Shown in pieces: positions 47,641 through 58,859 of a stretch of 64,000 bases of DNA (position 1 is its first letter; each line of letters opens with the position of its first letter). Under the pieces are notes generated by a model that was given only the letters and a program-made list of their open reading frames with translations, did no database searches and was not told the origin of the DNA. The translations under genes were made by a program, and so were the position numbers. Location: the NCBI GenBank assembly GCA_030141605.1, contig JAQGDQ010000001.1, forward strand, positions 2,638,501 through 2,702,500, given 5' to 3'. This DNA comes from Tubiluchus corallicola. Lineage: Eukaryota; Priapulida; Priapulimorpha; Priapulimorphida; Tubiluchidae.

Positions 47641-50600
47641 CATGCGTGTGTGTGTGGTGTGTGTGAATAAATTAAAACTAATATTCAGTATTAGTGTTTA
47701 ATAACGAATGACTATTTGTTTTAGTTTGTCTCATTAACATTTCTGTTTTAGTAAAACCCCATCAGAGTTATAGTCAAATGCGTAAAAGTCAAAGTGGCCC
47801 AGCTAAAAAATATGTAGTGACAGGATTAAGTAGTAAAAGAAAAAAGTATTTGCATGAGCCATGAGTATAAGTGATGAATATAGATCTCTAAACTTTGAAT
47901 TTGAATTCTGAATTTGAAATGCCAGTTAGGGATTGCATTGTGCTTAGCTACTTTTTCAAAGCAACACCATTTGGGCTTTTCCACTAACTTTCATTTTGCT
48001 CTTTAAGTGCACATCAGTGCACAGAATTGTAAGTTTTCCATAGCATTATTAATTAACAAGAATATCTTTTTTGTTATTCAGAATATTGACAAGTACCCAT
48101 CACTAAGCAGTTCTGTCGCTAGTGTAGAAGAATCTTATGAACTGGAAGAACAGTATGAAATACCAGTGAAAGATTTGACTGTTAGCCAACTTCAGCAGTT
48201 AAAAGTATTGTAAATTTTAACATTTATTTAAAAAAAACTGTATGTGTTTAAAGGATTTTTAAAAATAGCATTTGTACCTTTATGTCTCACGAAGTAATTG
48301 CTAATCTGTACCTTTATGTCTCATGGAGTAATTTAGCAAATGTTAGTAATTTGCACAAATATTAGTTTCAAATGACTCCACATATTAAAAAAATGGCTTA
48401 TTTAATTACGATTTTCTAATGGACTAAATCATGTTTATTTTATATAGCTATGTCACAGCTATGACAAACGGGAGTTGCATACTGACTTGATGGATGGCAA
48501 GTATAACCTTATTGTTCGAAATGTCTTACAATGTTTTCACAACATTGTTTAACACTCAACTTTCTGTATACCAATGATTATTACCATCGTATAATATGAT
48601 ATATTATATAATGTATAATATCATGACACTGTAAGCACAGCTTTATTAATGGACAAATCTACTTATTGATTACATTTGGTATTTGGTAACTATAGAAGGT
48701 GTAAGAAAAAAGCAAGAATAGTTGACACATCCATTTTCAAATCTTAGGGTGCTTAAACAATAGTGTGCAATATGTATTATATTTATTTTAATTGAACAAT
48801 TTGTAGAATTGATTACTCTCTTTTTTTCATTAGAGCTATACAACCCTTTTAAATTCTGATGTATGTACTACATTTTTTAAAGCTTTAAAGAGTTAGTGAT
48901 ACATAATGGTCATTTGAACTACTATCTAATCTACCCTATGAATCATTTTGTGAAAGTGAGTGAGTGACCTGTGCGAATGACAGCTTAGCATAATATTGAT
49001 GAAATTCACCTTCCTTAATTTTTGAGAGATGTGCTTCCTCGTTAATTTTTTCCTTATGAGAGTTGCCCAATCAGAGGCCCTCACTTTTTACACTTGACCC
49101 TTCTCTACTCTTTTTATACTACTTTTCTTGGAGAACATCCATTGGGAAAGCCAGGTAGTCTAAACGCTCAAAACTCAGTGGAATGTGTGACATGCAAGAG
49201 TGACTTTGGATCCCTGAAAATCTAAACAGGGTTTTGGTGACTAATAACTAGTGACGTCTATGTTAATGTTTATAATGTTGCAGGTGGTTCACCCAATGGT
49301 AACTCTCTAGCAGTCTCTCCTTTTCCCAATTTTTCTTATGATGTATTGTTTGGTAAATTATATTTGTATTTCAAGTTTCTATTCAACAACCAAGTTAACT
49401 TTAGAATGTAACTTTCTGCCACACGATCCTTGTCTGTTTTTTATATCATTATAATCATCAAAAACCTATGAACAAGGTCTTTAAACCCAATCTTCAGATA
49501 TTTGATTCCAGCCATGATTTGTCTTCTTACATGGCCAAATATAGAAAAGGCAGAGCTTTCTAAGCTTGTCAAACTAAGTAAACCCTCATTAATTTAGTAA
49601 ATTCTAAATGAATTTGCCTTTTCACCCAGTAAAAATGTAGCAGCTGTCTTTGAGTATTTGATGGCTTGTTTAAAAATAAATGATAGTAAAAGTAGAGTTT
49701 TGAAGTATATGGGCAATTTTGTGCAAATTTTCATTGCAGTATTCATTATTTCTACTTTGACGATGCATAAACAAAATACTTCATTACATTATTGGTCATT
49801 TGTGTGTGAATTTAATCTACATCAGATAATGTAATATGCAAAATTCCGCATATTACGTTCTTTTTCTTTTTTCAGTGTTGTGTTATACTGACAAATTTCA
49901 AAATATTTCTGTTTTGTGAGAAAACACTTTTGAAGGGCCTTGTTACAGTATCGTTACTAATACTTTTCTTGACTTTACATCAGTGCAATTTGCATTTACC
50001 TATTTTTAGATTTAGACAGTGGTGTTTCCTTATCTTCTGGAACAGCTTCTGAAAGTGGTAGCTCTCTTAGCAGTGATAATTTAGATGATCATAGAGTTTT
50101 TTCTACATTAGAGGATGTATTGCATAGAGTTAATATACATGTTGGTTTTACCATAGAAGTGAAGTATCCGATGGAGTTAATAGTAAGTCAGATTTGCAAT
50201 GCTTTTACAAGTTAATTGTTGGTTCTTTGCATAATGACAAAGAACATTTTATGCTATACTTAGATCTCATTGAAGCTTTGACAAAACTTTGAATAAGGTG
50301 ATTTTTCTTACTGTTCTATATGTAATACATGTTTTAGTAACTCAAATACTTGTTTTTATATTTATGTACAATACAATTATTTTGCCAACACGAATACTGG
50401 TTAGTGATTTGGCAATAATCATTTCTAGAATAAGACCTCTTTTTTCTAGAATGGAGAGCATGAGCTAGATGTACCATATTTCGAAAAGAACTTATTTGTG
50501 GACAGAATACTGCAAACAGTGCTTGAACATGGAGGAAAGCGTCGTATTGTCTTCTTGACTTTTGAACCTGATATTTCCATTATGTAAGTCCCTTCCTGGC

Positions 50601-51901
50601 TGAAAATTGCTGTAGCATCATATAAGTGCTGTCAGCCAAATTTGATCCTGCCATCTCATTTGAGTGCCACACTCAGTAATTTAACATTGAGTAAAATTGC
50701 CCATTGAAATGCTACATAAAATTTGTCAATGACTAACAGCAGTAGAATTGGTTTTGACAGTACACTTTACTACTGTGTAAACTTGTAATGCATTGCAATA
50801 GCATTAAATATATTTATTGTTAGTAAATTTGCGTTACAACTGCTTTTTTCTGAAGGCATTCTTCTAACTTTTTTGTTTCCATTTTACAGGTTGCAAAACA
50901 AGCAGAACAAATATCCAGTACTGTTTTTAACAATGAGAAAGAATGATACTTACCTTTCGTATGCTGAACCTCGAGCTAGTGACTTTACATTAGCTGTCAA
51001 CTTTGCTGTTGCTGAAAAGCTTTTGGTAAGTGATGGTTGCACAGGGCTGCACATTTATTTCAAGGTTTAGCTTTTGCTTAATTTATTTCATAAGATAATA
51101 GTGCATAAAAAAATAACAGATAATGATATTGAAGCATCTAAGGACTTCTTCCTTTAAACAAATTTTTTTCAAAAAGTAGGTGTTACCGATAGTGCATAGT
51201 AGAAGTTAACAAATTATTGTTAAATGCTTGACAAGTCATTTCACTGGTTTTATTTTGCAAATACTTGACAACATGCGATTATCAAATGAGCATCCGTTTA
51301 TAATCTAGGGAGTGAGCTTTTATGCAGGATGCTACAAAGAAGACACAGAACTGATACAACATGCTCTTAGCAAAAATCTCATATTATTTGGTTGGGGCTT
51401 GAAAGATAACAAGGACATTTCATCCCTCAAGAAGCTTGGTTTGGATGGTGTCATTATAGACAGGTTTGTAGTTTCTTGTACTGCATTATCAGTATTTGCT
51501 AATACAATATTTCGTTTCTGACACTGCTACTTTCTACTATATGTACATGCTATTCAAAAACTGAATTTAGTTGGGTACTTGGTAGTCTTTGGTAGGGCAT
51601 ATAAAGTCAAATTAAATTTTTCTCTAAAGTTTTGTGCTTTATTTCTTCTCTGTATGCACATATTTGCAACTACAATCGAAGGAAACTATATAACTTTAGG
51701 ATTGAAGAACATAAAACTGGAGTAGATCATCAAGCTAACGTCTTCCTGACTGAATATTTTGAAAAGATGCGCAAACAACTACGTGAAGCAGGTCACCTAG
51801 TGAAAACGACATCGCGTCATCGAGAACGTTCTAGTGATGGACAGTGGTATGTGGAAGGCTATCGTAGCGACGATGATAGTGAAGTGGATGATTGTAATTA
51901 A
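39122..51901 (+). CDS. GPCPD1: glycerophosphocholine phosphodiesterase GPCPD1 (GDE5)
   Basis: Sixteen coding exons, all phase-consistent, join into 707 codons plus stop. Human GPCPD1 is 672 aa. The enzyme hydrolyses glycerophosphocholine to choline and glycerol-3-phosphate in the cytosol and is metal-dependent. Domains: CBM20 starch-binding fold at about residues 7-100 (V-C-V-V-G-N-L..L-G-Q-W and V-E-Y-R-Y); a central C2-like region at about 110-300; GDPD domain at about 318-640. Catalytic residues are H323-R324, E340-N341, E358, D360 and H373-D374, with E491/K493 later. The C-terminus is hydrophilic and acidic. An in-frame TAG at 39092 precedes the ATG, which has A at -3. Exons: 39122-39264, 42872-43062, 43493-43644, 44299-44400, 44610-44723, 44854-45016, 45140-45275, 46655-46709, 47024-47119, 48082-48204, 48448-48496, 50010-50182, 50450-50583, 50890-51025, 51309-51463, 51700-51901. 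Intron 11 needs a GC donor. No disabling change was seen. Confidence 0.93.
39930..40480 (+). pseudogene. LINE reverse transcriptase C-terminal relic in GPCPD1 intron 1
   Basis: The decayed translation reads [17 protein letters not shown], then [10 protein letters not shown] and, after frame breaks, [12 protein letters not shown]. This is the order seen in RTE/jockey-type ORF2 (F-x-Y-L-G, K-x-x-V-Y-x-A, G-H-V-x-R-M). Several stops and frameshifts interrupt it, so it is an old insertion. Confidence 0.6.
40790..42060 (+). repeat. dispersed TAACATTACTAACC words
   Basis: The word TAAC(A/G)TTACTAACC or a near variant occurs about eight times, for example near 40796, 40970, 40988, 41013, 41670, 41685, 41873 and 42048. 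They are not tandem. They surround the Y-W-K-W-P relic inside intron 1. Confidence 0.6.
41160..41480 (+). pseudogene. decayed ORF with Y-W-K-W-P motif in GPCPD1 intron 1
   Basis: Reads [10 protein letters not shown], an acidic stretch, then [11 protein letters not shown], and after stops V-G-K-Y-W-K-W-P with D-x-I-F-Y. This resembles a small domain found in many multicopy, probably transposon-associated proteins of aquatic animals. I cannot name the family with certainty. At least three stops are present. Confidence 0.4.
42872..43062 (+). CDS. GPCPD1: GPCPD1 exon 2
   Basis: Acceptor ATATTGTCAG, donor ATG|GTAAAT. Completes the CBM20 domain (W-N-G-E-I-L-L-P and V-E-Y-R-Y, then [10 protein letters not shown]), aligning with the human Y-R-Y-F and H-K-W-E-T-H segments. 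Confidence 0.9.
43063..43492 (+). other. GPCPD1 intron 2
   Basis: AT-rich GT-AG intron with nothing else recognised in it. Confidence 0.7.
43493..43644 (+). CDS. GPCPD1: GPCPD1 exon 3
   Basis: Acceptor TTTACCTTTAG, donor GAT|GTATGT. Encodes [15 protein letters not shown] and Q-Y-R-I-R-V-T-I, matching the human D-S-G-W-L..E-I-R-L-R-L-H region. Confidence 0.9.
44187..44206. repeat. AT microsatellite in GPCPD1 intron 3
   Basis: About ten AT repeats inside the third intron. Confidence 0.85.
44299..44400 (+). CDS. GPCPD1: GPCPD1 exon 4
   Basis: Acceptor TTTTTTCAG, donor TGT|GTACGT. Serves as a linker rich in S, N and D with little conservation. Phase 0 at both ends supports it. Confidence 0.75.
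44610..44723 (+). CDS. GPCPD1: GPCPD1 exon 5
   Basis: Acceptor TTTATTCAG, donor TTG|GTAAGC. Phase 0 at both ends. Encodes a cysteine-containing stretch corresponding to the moderately conserved middle of the family. Confidence 0.8.
44854..45016 (+). CDS. GPCPD1: GPCPD1 exon 6
   Basis: Acceptor GTATTTGCAG, donor AAAG|GTAATG. Contains [13 protein letters not shown] and L-P-I, matching human L-P-G-H-V-G-T-A..L-P-I. Confidence 0.9.
45140..45275 (+). CDS. GPCPD1: GPCPD1 exon 7
   Basis: Acceptor GCATTTAG, donor GGAAA|GTAAGA. Holds the start of the GDPD domain: [21 protein letters not shown], with catalytic H323-R324. Confidence 0.95.
45276..46654 (+). other. GPCPD1 intron 7
   Basis: A 1.4-kb intron. 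Short ORFs at 45539-45769 and 46433-46615 are not coding. No other feature is seen. Confidence 0.6.
46655..46709 (+). CDS. GPCPD1: GPCPD1 exon 8
   Basis: A 55-bp exon; acceptor CTATTTCAG, donor CAT|GTAAGT. Encodes [14 protein letters not shown] with the conserved E-N-T metal-site motif. Confidence 0.95.
47024..47119 (+). CDS. GPCPD1: GPCPD1 exon 9
   Basis: Acceptor AACATTTCAG, donor AAG|GTTTGC. Encodes [10 protein letters not shown] and V-V-Y-H-D, supplying E358, D360 and catalytic H373. Confidence 0.95.
47549..47666. repeat. (TG)n microsatellite in GPCPD1 intron 9
   Basis: About 118 bp of TG repeat, interrupted near both ends by GCG/CATG. Confidence 0.95.
48082..48204 (+). CDS. GPCPD1: GPCPD1 exon 10
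   Basis: Acceptor TTGTTATTCAG, donor AAA|GTATTG. Encodes an acidic serine-containing insert followed by [17 protein letters not shown], matching human F-E-I-P-V-K-E-L-T. Confidence 0.92.
48448..48496 (+). CDS. GPCPD1: GPCPD1 exon 11 (GC donor)
   Basis: Acceptor TTTTATATAG. The frame into exon 12 is kept only if the exon ends at 48496, giving donor ATG|GCAAGT. The nearby GT at 48501 would shift the frame. Encodes [11 protein letters not shown]. Skipping the exon would also shift the frame (49 bp). Confidence 0.75.
48497..50009 (+). other. GPCPD1 intron 11 (GC-AG)
   Basis: Starts GCAAGT and ends TTTTTAG. 1.5 kb of AT-rich sequence with no other feature recognised. Confidence 0.7.
50010..50182 (+). 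CDS. GPCPD1: GPCPD1 exon 12
   Basis: Acceptor CTATTTTTAG, donor ATA|GTAAGT. A serine-rich acidic loop (about residues 444-468) precedes T-L-E-D-V-L and I-E-V-K-Y-P, matching human N-I-E-I-K-W. Confidence 0.88.
50450..50583 (+). CDS. GPCPD1: GPCPD1 exon 13
   Basis: Acceptor TTTTTTCTAG, donor AT|GTAAGT. Encodes [15 protein letters not shown], close to human L-K-T-V-L-E-N-S-G-K-R-R-I-V-F. Confidence 0.95.
50890..51025 (+). CDS. GPCPD1: GPCPD1 exon 14
   Basis: Acceptor CCATTTTACAG, donor TTG|GTAAGT. Encodes [11 protein letters not shown], nearly identical to the human block. Confidence 0.95.
51309..51463 (+). CDS. GPCPD1: GPCPD1 exon 15
   Basis: Acceptor TATAATCTAG, donor AG|GTTTGT. Encodes L-I-L-F-G-W-G and [13 protein letters not shown], the C-terminal strands and helix of the GDPD barrel. 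Confidence 0.95.
51700..51901 (+). CDS. GPCPD1: GPCPD1 exon 16 (stop)
   Basis: Acceptor TAACTTTAG. Encodes a hydrophilic tail with basic then acidic runs ([13 protein letters not shown]) and ends in TAA. The tail is poorly conserved in the family. Confidence 0.9.
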
Positions 51902-52429
51902 TTTCTGTAAGTTCACTAGACAAGTGAAGGGTCAGACGCCAGCTGGCTAGAAAGAAGTATCTTCGTTACAGTAGTTGCCATAAAGATAAACAAAAATTGT
52001 AAAGTGTGATAAAAGGCCATTGTTTTTATTTACTCACTTTCCGTTTGTCTTTTCGTCCATGCTTCCATACGGTTTTGCTGATGCTTTAACATATGTAAGC
52101 TCACTTCACTAACTTACTTGGCAGAAGCACCTACATTGGGAGAATGACAGCAGTGGTCATTCAGCAAGTACCTTGGTGTGGAGAATGAAAACAGTTCAGT
52201 GACCGTAGACCTTGAATCAAAATTGAGCTTTCTCTGTTAGTCTTCAATTTTTTAAAGCCAGGATGAACCTTTTTGAAATCTGGTAAAGTGGGAGATGCAT
52301 TTAGTATGTTAGAACAAATAGGTATGGCTTGAAAAGATATGAGAAAACATAAACTACAATGACCTTGCACTTATAAGTTTGAACATATATCTGAACAACA
52401 TTTCAATTTATTGCTCATGTTTATGTTGT

Positions 52430-52752
52430 AATAAAGTCTAGTATAACTAAGCTATTATAATTATAGTATTACATAATAATACCATTATGTAGTAATATTA
52501 ATAAAACGTTTCAGAAGTTTTTAAACTACATTTTATACAAGAAGTAGAATTTAGTGTATATACTATAACTAACTTCATGTTGACCTGAGGATTGCTCAAG
52601 TATGCAGTTTGTGTGTGTGTGTGTGTGTGTGCATGCGTGTGCGTGTGGCATGTGTGCGTGTGACTTATTACCTGCACTAACTGCACGGCAAATTGTTATC
52701 ATGTTATTATTTTACATTAATGTATGTTATATATGTGACAAAAATGAATAAA
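52430..52752 (+). promoter_or_regulatory. GPCPD1: candidate GPCPD1 polyadenylation signals
   Basis: AATAAA occurs at 52430-52435 and 52747-52752, about 530 and 850 bp after the stop codon. Either could end the 3' UTR. A GT-rich microsatellite (about 52608-52665) lies between them. Confidence 0.45.
52608..52665. repeat. (GT)n microsatellite, interrupted
   Basis: GT repeat with GC/CATG interruptions over about 58 bp, in the GPCPD1 3' flank. Confidence 0.9.
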
Positions 52753-52759
52753 AACTAGC

Positions 52760-55700
52760 TAAATCAAATTGTACAAAAATTTTATTGAAAACACTAATAA
52801 GTTGAAGCTTTAATGCACTTAAAAGGTTCATTAGTTTATTTTTGCCAATTAGATCATGCTAAATTACACTAAATACTGAATCAGCATTTGTATTAAATCA
52901 TCCAGTAGATAGTTCAGGTTTCAAAAATTAATTTCGAGACACCTGGCCAATTGCATAAAGCCATTTTACAAACATTACGTGCGCTCTACATTATACATAT
53001 ATAATATATACTTTCGTCGTATGATTAAACGTTCTCGGCTCCTGGTCTAATGTGCTTTGATCATAGCTTTAGTCTTTGTTGTGTTACTGCAATACGATTT
53101 ACGTGTTATCATGCGTGATGCTCTATTACACCTGAGGCACTGAAAATGCACACAATATGAGTATTGTTGTAGTTTTCAATGTCAGACTGGATGTAGGTCA
53201 TAAAGAATTCAGCCAGAGCAAAAGAAAATTAATACTGTATGCAAGTTACGGAGAGATTTGGTTTATTCCTATGTAAATAAATTCAGGAAGAGTTTTATCA
53301 TTGACAGTAATCAAGTTCTTACTTTCTGCATGGTCCACGATAATTTATGTTAAATTATGTGTGCAGTCTTCGTAACTGGAATTTACGAGAAAGGCTCAGA
53401 ATCCAGAAGAAAACTGAAATTTTTGCATACCAAAACATGGATGTTTGAGTAAAACGTTGGCCTCAAACGTTTCAGTATGTTCAGTAGGCCCAGTATAGGC
53501 TTACAAATGCGATAGAAACTCTTTGAGGTGGTTTTTAATGAATGCGGTTCTATTAATCGAACAAATGACAAAATTTGTTTTCATTGTATGGTTTAATTAG
53601 CTAATTAATCCATTACTTAATTACATGGAGCAATGCCGTTACAATGCAATTATGCATAATCAGAATTTACAATAAATCAAAGTTTCAAATACACGCAGGC
53701 ATGATCTTATGAAAACAAATTTTATCGGTTTTGTAATTAGCATTGAACAGTCGAAACTGTACAATAACCAAGTAAGATCGTCAATTACTGCATGACCTCC
53801 CTCCATCAGTAGCGAAACATTCTCACTAAAGCTAGATTTTAACACCATTTCATCGCATCATTTCATGAATGTCACACACTTATCTTTTTGGCAGAAGATG
53901 TCATCTGTACTGTCGTTACATTTTCGCAGTTAACAGTCACAGCGTCCAAGACTAAATTTTCCGGGGTTGGGGGGGGGGGGGGGGGGCTGGTTTGTGAATG
54001 TCTAAACCGCGACCGAATTTGATTATCCAATTTGTGCTTAGCCCTATTTCATGACAGTGGATAGTTCGGGAATACTGCAGGAACAAATTCACCCCTCTGT
54101 TTAGATTTAGTTTCAATTCTTGTAGTTTCATATTGTTTAGTTTCTCACTAGCAGTTCGCGAAAGCGGTGAAAGTCGTATATCTGATGTGGTTCGAATGTA
54201 CTGATTGCTGATTTCCACAGACAACAGTTTCGTTGAATAAGTGATCTCAGTTGGAACCTGACGTCATTGCTATTTTTATTTGTTCATGACACGATTTCGC
54301 AGTATACAGAATTGAGGGACCTGGAAGTGATCCAACGGGCGAAAATCACAGTTGCTTTAACTACCATTCGTTAGTGTAACGATACATTTAGTAATACGTG
54401 AATATATTGCACCATGATCCATTCTTACCGTCACTTCTATCTTGCATACAAGCTTACGTTAAAGGCCCAACCATTTCATTGCCCCCAAGGTCTGTTAGAA
54501 GGATTTTTGAGAATTACACTGAATTTCACTCTGCTGTTTCATTTATAACCTGACTTGTAACTGACTTTTTTGTTACCACATTAATGCTAAAATAGAGATT
54601 TTCTTTTCGCACTCGTATGGTGCTAAAAGGACACATTGTTTACTAAAGCATAACATTGTATAGATAATCCATACCCGAAAGCAGGTAAATAATGCAAAGC
54701 AACTGTAAAATGAATTTAAAGTTTCATGAATAGAATTCTGTAGAAATCAATTTGCTGCAACATGTATAGCCTATGCATATTGTGGATTTAACATAGAGGT
54801 TGCTTAGATATCGTTTGTTTGCCCAGATGCCGTCAGTGCAAACTGACAAAAGGGCGTGGTTAGTTACATACATAACGTTTCGTCCAGTTGTGTGTGTCTT
54901 GTCGCACATCGTTGTGCCGACCGACCGGTTCTAAAGGCTTTTTCCGCAAAAAAATCTCGTAGAATATTTATAGTAAACAAATAAACCAGCTGTCAATAAT
55001 AACGCAGATTAATTCTTAACGACAAATATAGTAACTATGAACAAAGTAATCACACTATTTCAAGGAAACGTTGTGCCCTTTCTTTTCCATTGTGTTTTTT
55101 AAATGTGGGATCTTTATTCATTGTCTGTCAATAAATCATCTCGTGAAACCACTTACTATTTCACTATGTTTCGTTTCAAGACTTGACAATGTTAATTTGA
55201 GCAGACGTGAGGATCAAATAGCTATTCTTACATCGTGCTCTAATCTGAAAAATATCTGGAAAAAATTTTGTGATTTCCGTATAGGTGACCTCTGCATAAT
55301 CCCGACCAAATCGATAAAAGTTCGCATTGTCGAAAGTTTTATATCTGTGTATTTACTGAAACTGTTCAAATAAAAGCCAAATAAGAGAATTTCAATAGGT
55401 TTTCTTCGCTGACTTCAAAAGCGACACAAATTATATTTGCAGGAACTAGATATCTTGTTATATAGCTTACTGATAATTTGTTTTTACTATTAATTAAATA
55501 ATTGTTAACAATTATATTATATCTTTTAAACGGTTGTGATAATGTTTAATAGCAAGTTTTGATAATTATATGGGCTTATATTTAATTTCGTTAAAAATGC
55601 CTTATTTTTAATAAGGTATAATAGCTTTAATTTAGCCTGGCAACAGAATTTACTTGAAAACTGCCGTTGGATGGCGCTATCTCTCATCGCAAACATCGCT

Positions 55701-57560
55701 AGATTTCTATACTACGAACAAGTTTGGAAGCGGTGCTGACAAGCCATCGGCATAGCAATGTCTATTTTTCCCTGGATTAACTGTTGTGTTTGCCGGTCTT
55801 GCGGGCAGATTTTTTCTCTAATTTTAGAATTCTGCTTGCCCAATTTCAACAATAGACGTAATGGGCTTTTGGTGGTGATGATGCTTAATTATGCTTAATG
55901 CTTAAATGACCACTGACAGTGAATACTCGAAAAAAATTTTAGTGTTTGTGATTGAATGATTTTTACAAAGTCGCTTCATGTAATAATAATTAGTGAAGCT
56001 GGAGAAAATATAACATACGTACATACTTGTAAATATGATAATTCTGCCCGTTTACTCATAAAAGCCGCATACGTATCAATTGAATCAGCTATTTACGACC
56101 TCGATTTTTTGCATTAAAAACATTACATTCATTTTTGCATTTATTTGTTGGCTCGACCAGTATCCCACCGCGCAGCATTCAAACGTGATGGCCTTAAACT
56201 GAGGTATCAATGTCATGTAGCCTATTTATTATTTCAAGACACGTTCAATCAAGAAGGCGGTAATAACATTAAAATTTTGCTTACGTAAATGACCTCGGAT
56301 TATTACGTTTACTAATCTTCACCGCACGTATCTGCAATAATATAAATAATAGCTACTGCTTGTGAAGAATACAAAAGTAGGAATAAAAGTTCAAAGCATC
56401 AATTTTTCGGGTATAGGTTCCTTTGCATGCATATATATATATATTAAATAAACAAACTTAATAACTAATGAGGTTGTCTGTCCAGTAACTGTCAATCAGT
56501 ATTTATGGATACTTTTTCAAGCAAAATCATAGTTAGCAAACACTGGCTAAGATTTGGTACTCATGGTAATGGTCATGGTAATGCGAAATAAGTATAACAG
56601 TAATATAAAATTTTAAGTGTATTATATTAAGAGTATTATAACTCTGAGACTGAAAGTTTATTGAGACCTTCCTTTCAGGGAATTCCGTAGTTGCACTTAG
56701 GAGATAGCCCCAGAAGCAGCTCTAGGGAAAATATAAACTAGTCTATGCAGCAGTTTTAGACCTTTGAATTTTGAGAAAACTGCACGCAACAAAAGAAACC
56801 GAAAATAAATCTCACTTCTTGAACCAAGCAAAATAAAATCATGACTGTCTGCGAGTCTTGTAATCAAAACTGCTTTGACTTTCAACTATTAGCAAAAAAA
56901 CAATTAGCAAACGAATACATTTGAACGTTGCTAAAACCCACAGTCAATTGCCATCCTTATAATTTTTACTAGTATTTTAGGTCGGTTTTGACAGTGATAC
57001 TAATCTTTGCTTGCATATGTAAATATCATTATTTCATTACTATCATCTTTGTAACATCTTCTCAGTTAGAACCTGCTGCAAAATGGCGCTCTCATGTGAG
57101 ACTCTCCAGAAGACAACACTAGTTATACTACACTCGACTTGTCAGCTGAAGTTATTTCAATATTTTGACGTGTTTTCATGCTAATCACTTGGCTTAAATT
57201 TTAAAATAAAGACGTAAACGAAGGTTACGCGGAAATCCATGAAGGTCGGCTCCTATTATTTCCCTTGGATATGCGCTGTCACATGGCCATTTTCGTGTAC
57301 ACTTGTCATTAGGATGACCTTGGCGAGCAGTGCAACGACATTAGAAGCTAAAACGCCAACAAGTTGTACGATAAAGACAAATATTATGTCAAGATTTGCA
57401 TCAGAAGAGCTTGTTTCGTATGATCTTTTTGTGCTCCCCGTGTATTAAAGTTCGTTGTAATGCTTCACAATTTTGTACCTTTGTTTGCAAATTAATTGTT
57501 GCAGTGTAAAGGGATCTCTTAGCAGAGAATAAGTTATATAAGGCGTAAATGGAGAGCAAA
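52760..57560. other. no gene seen
   Basis: AT-rich sequence. Holds an 18-G homopolymer at 53969-53986 and a short AT tract near 56430-56444. 55640-55850 is locally richer in GC and has a 5'-exon-like ATG context, but no homology is recognised. Short ORFs are not convincing. Confidence 0.4.
53969..53986 (+). repeat. poly-G tract (18 G)
   Basis: Eighteen consecutive G, with another GGGG just upstream (53963-53966). It could form a G-quadruplex, or be of inexact length in the assembly. Confidence 0.9.
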
Positions 57561-57565
57561 TATTT

Positions 57566-57715
57566 TGGCAGTAATAATGATGACGATGGTGATGGTGCTG
57601 CTGCTGCTGCTGATGATGATGGTGGTGGTGCCGCTGCTGCTGATGATGATGATGACAAACGACGATGACGATAATTACAGTGATGATGATGACGATGACG
57701 ATGATAACAATGAGA
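57566..57715. repeat. imperfect triplet array (GAT/GGT/GCT)n
   Basis: Interleaved GATGAT, GGTGGT and GCTGCT triplets with later GATGAC variants. The minus-strand ORF rich in H, S, A and P runs is a shadow. Confidence 0.9.
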
Positions 57716-57719
57716 TTGG

Positions 57720-58510
57720 ATAGGTTCTACCATGTGAGGGGCTATTTTTAGAAAAGCATGGGTATGGTAATCCGTCAGTCTGAATAACCTAGCCGTCAAG
57801 TCGTATAGCCAATGTCAGAATTTAGAAAAATGAGTGAACTTTTATTAAAGACAAATGAGAACATAAAACAAATGACCTTTTGGAAAGCATATTAGTCTAG
57901 CCATATATACTTCCTACACGCAACAGTCTTCAGCTATATAAAACAATCAGTTGCCGGAGGAAAATCTTTCAATGTCAATGTTATAATAATATTCTCTCAT
58001 TATAATTCCACTTGCACAAGTTATGCCCTTAGAACCGTGACAGCTTTCACTTTCTGTGCACACAAATTATTGTCTTGGCTGCTTCACTGTTTTAGCGATT
58101 AGAGCTGACCTATTTTTGCAAGTGCTTAGCCTAAATAGGACACGTTAATTTCACTTTTCCATTCTCTCCGATTAGGCGAGTCGCAATAGAATTTCAAAAG
58201 CGAAGGCTAACCCTGTGTCAAGTTACGGGCAGATAATTAATATGTTGGTATGTTATATCCGAGTTCTGTCGTTAGACTAAGAAGAGCATGTGCACATTCA
58301 TCCGGTACGCGATGGCGGTGTCACTGCAAGATCATCTGAAAGGCTCCAATGCAATTCTGGCATGGACGCAGTTTAGTATACGTACAATAAAACAAACCAT
58401 TGTCGAGCATGCTCCGTTCTCCTTAATATGGAGTATCTTATTCGCAAATTTAAATAATTTGTTTCATCACATTCGCCATGGCCAATCTGCATACGTTATT
58501 GTGTATCTAG
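57720..58510. other. no gene seen
   Basis: No supportable gene or repeat. Confidence 0.4.
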
Positions 58511-58514
58511 CACG

Positions 58515-58732
58515 CGTACATACATACATACATATATACATGCATACATACATACATACATACATACATACATACATACATACATACATACATACATACA
58601 TACATACATACATACATACATACATACATACATACATACATACATACATACATACATACATACATACATACATACATACATACATACATACATACATACA
58701 TACATACATACATACATACATACATACATACA

Positions 58733-58794
<62 letters not shown>

Positions 58795-58848
58795 CATACA
58801 TACATACATACATACATACATACATACATACATACATACATACATACA
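58515..58848. repeat. tetranucleotide array (CATA)n
   Basis: About 330 bp of CATA. It is near perfect from about 58543 to 58763, interrupted once by TATTT, then continues to 58848, where an AT tract follows. The Y-I-H-T and M-Y-V-C repeat ORFs on both strands are shadows. Confidence 0.97.
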
Positions 58849-58859
58849 AATTAATATAT

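Noticed and set aside
55760-55850. Possible first exon (ATG followed by a Cys-rich stretch) in a locally GC-richer patch
   Set aside because: No convincing donor, no homology recognised, and no downstream exons found.
57290-57430. Short minus-strand hydrophobic frame resembling a membrane segment
   Set aside because: No start codon, no clear splice acceptor, and the opposite strand is also open. Cannot be distinguished from chance.
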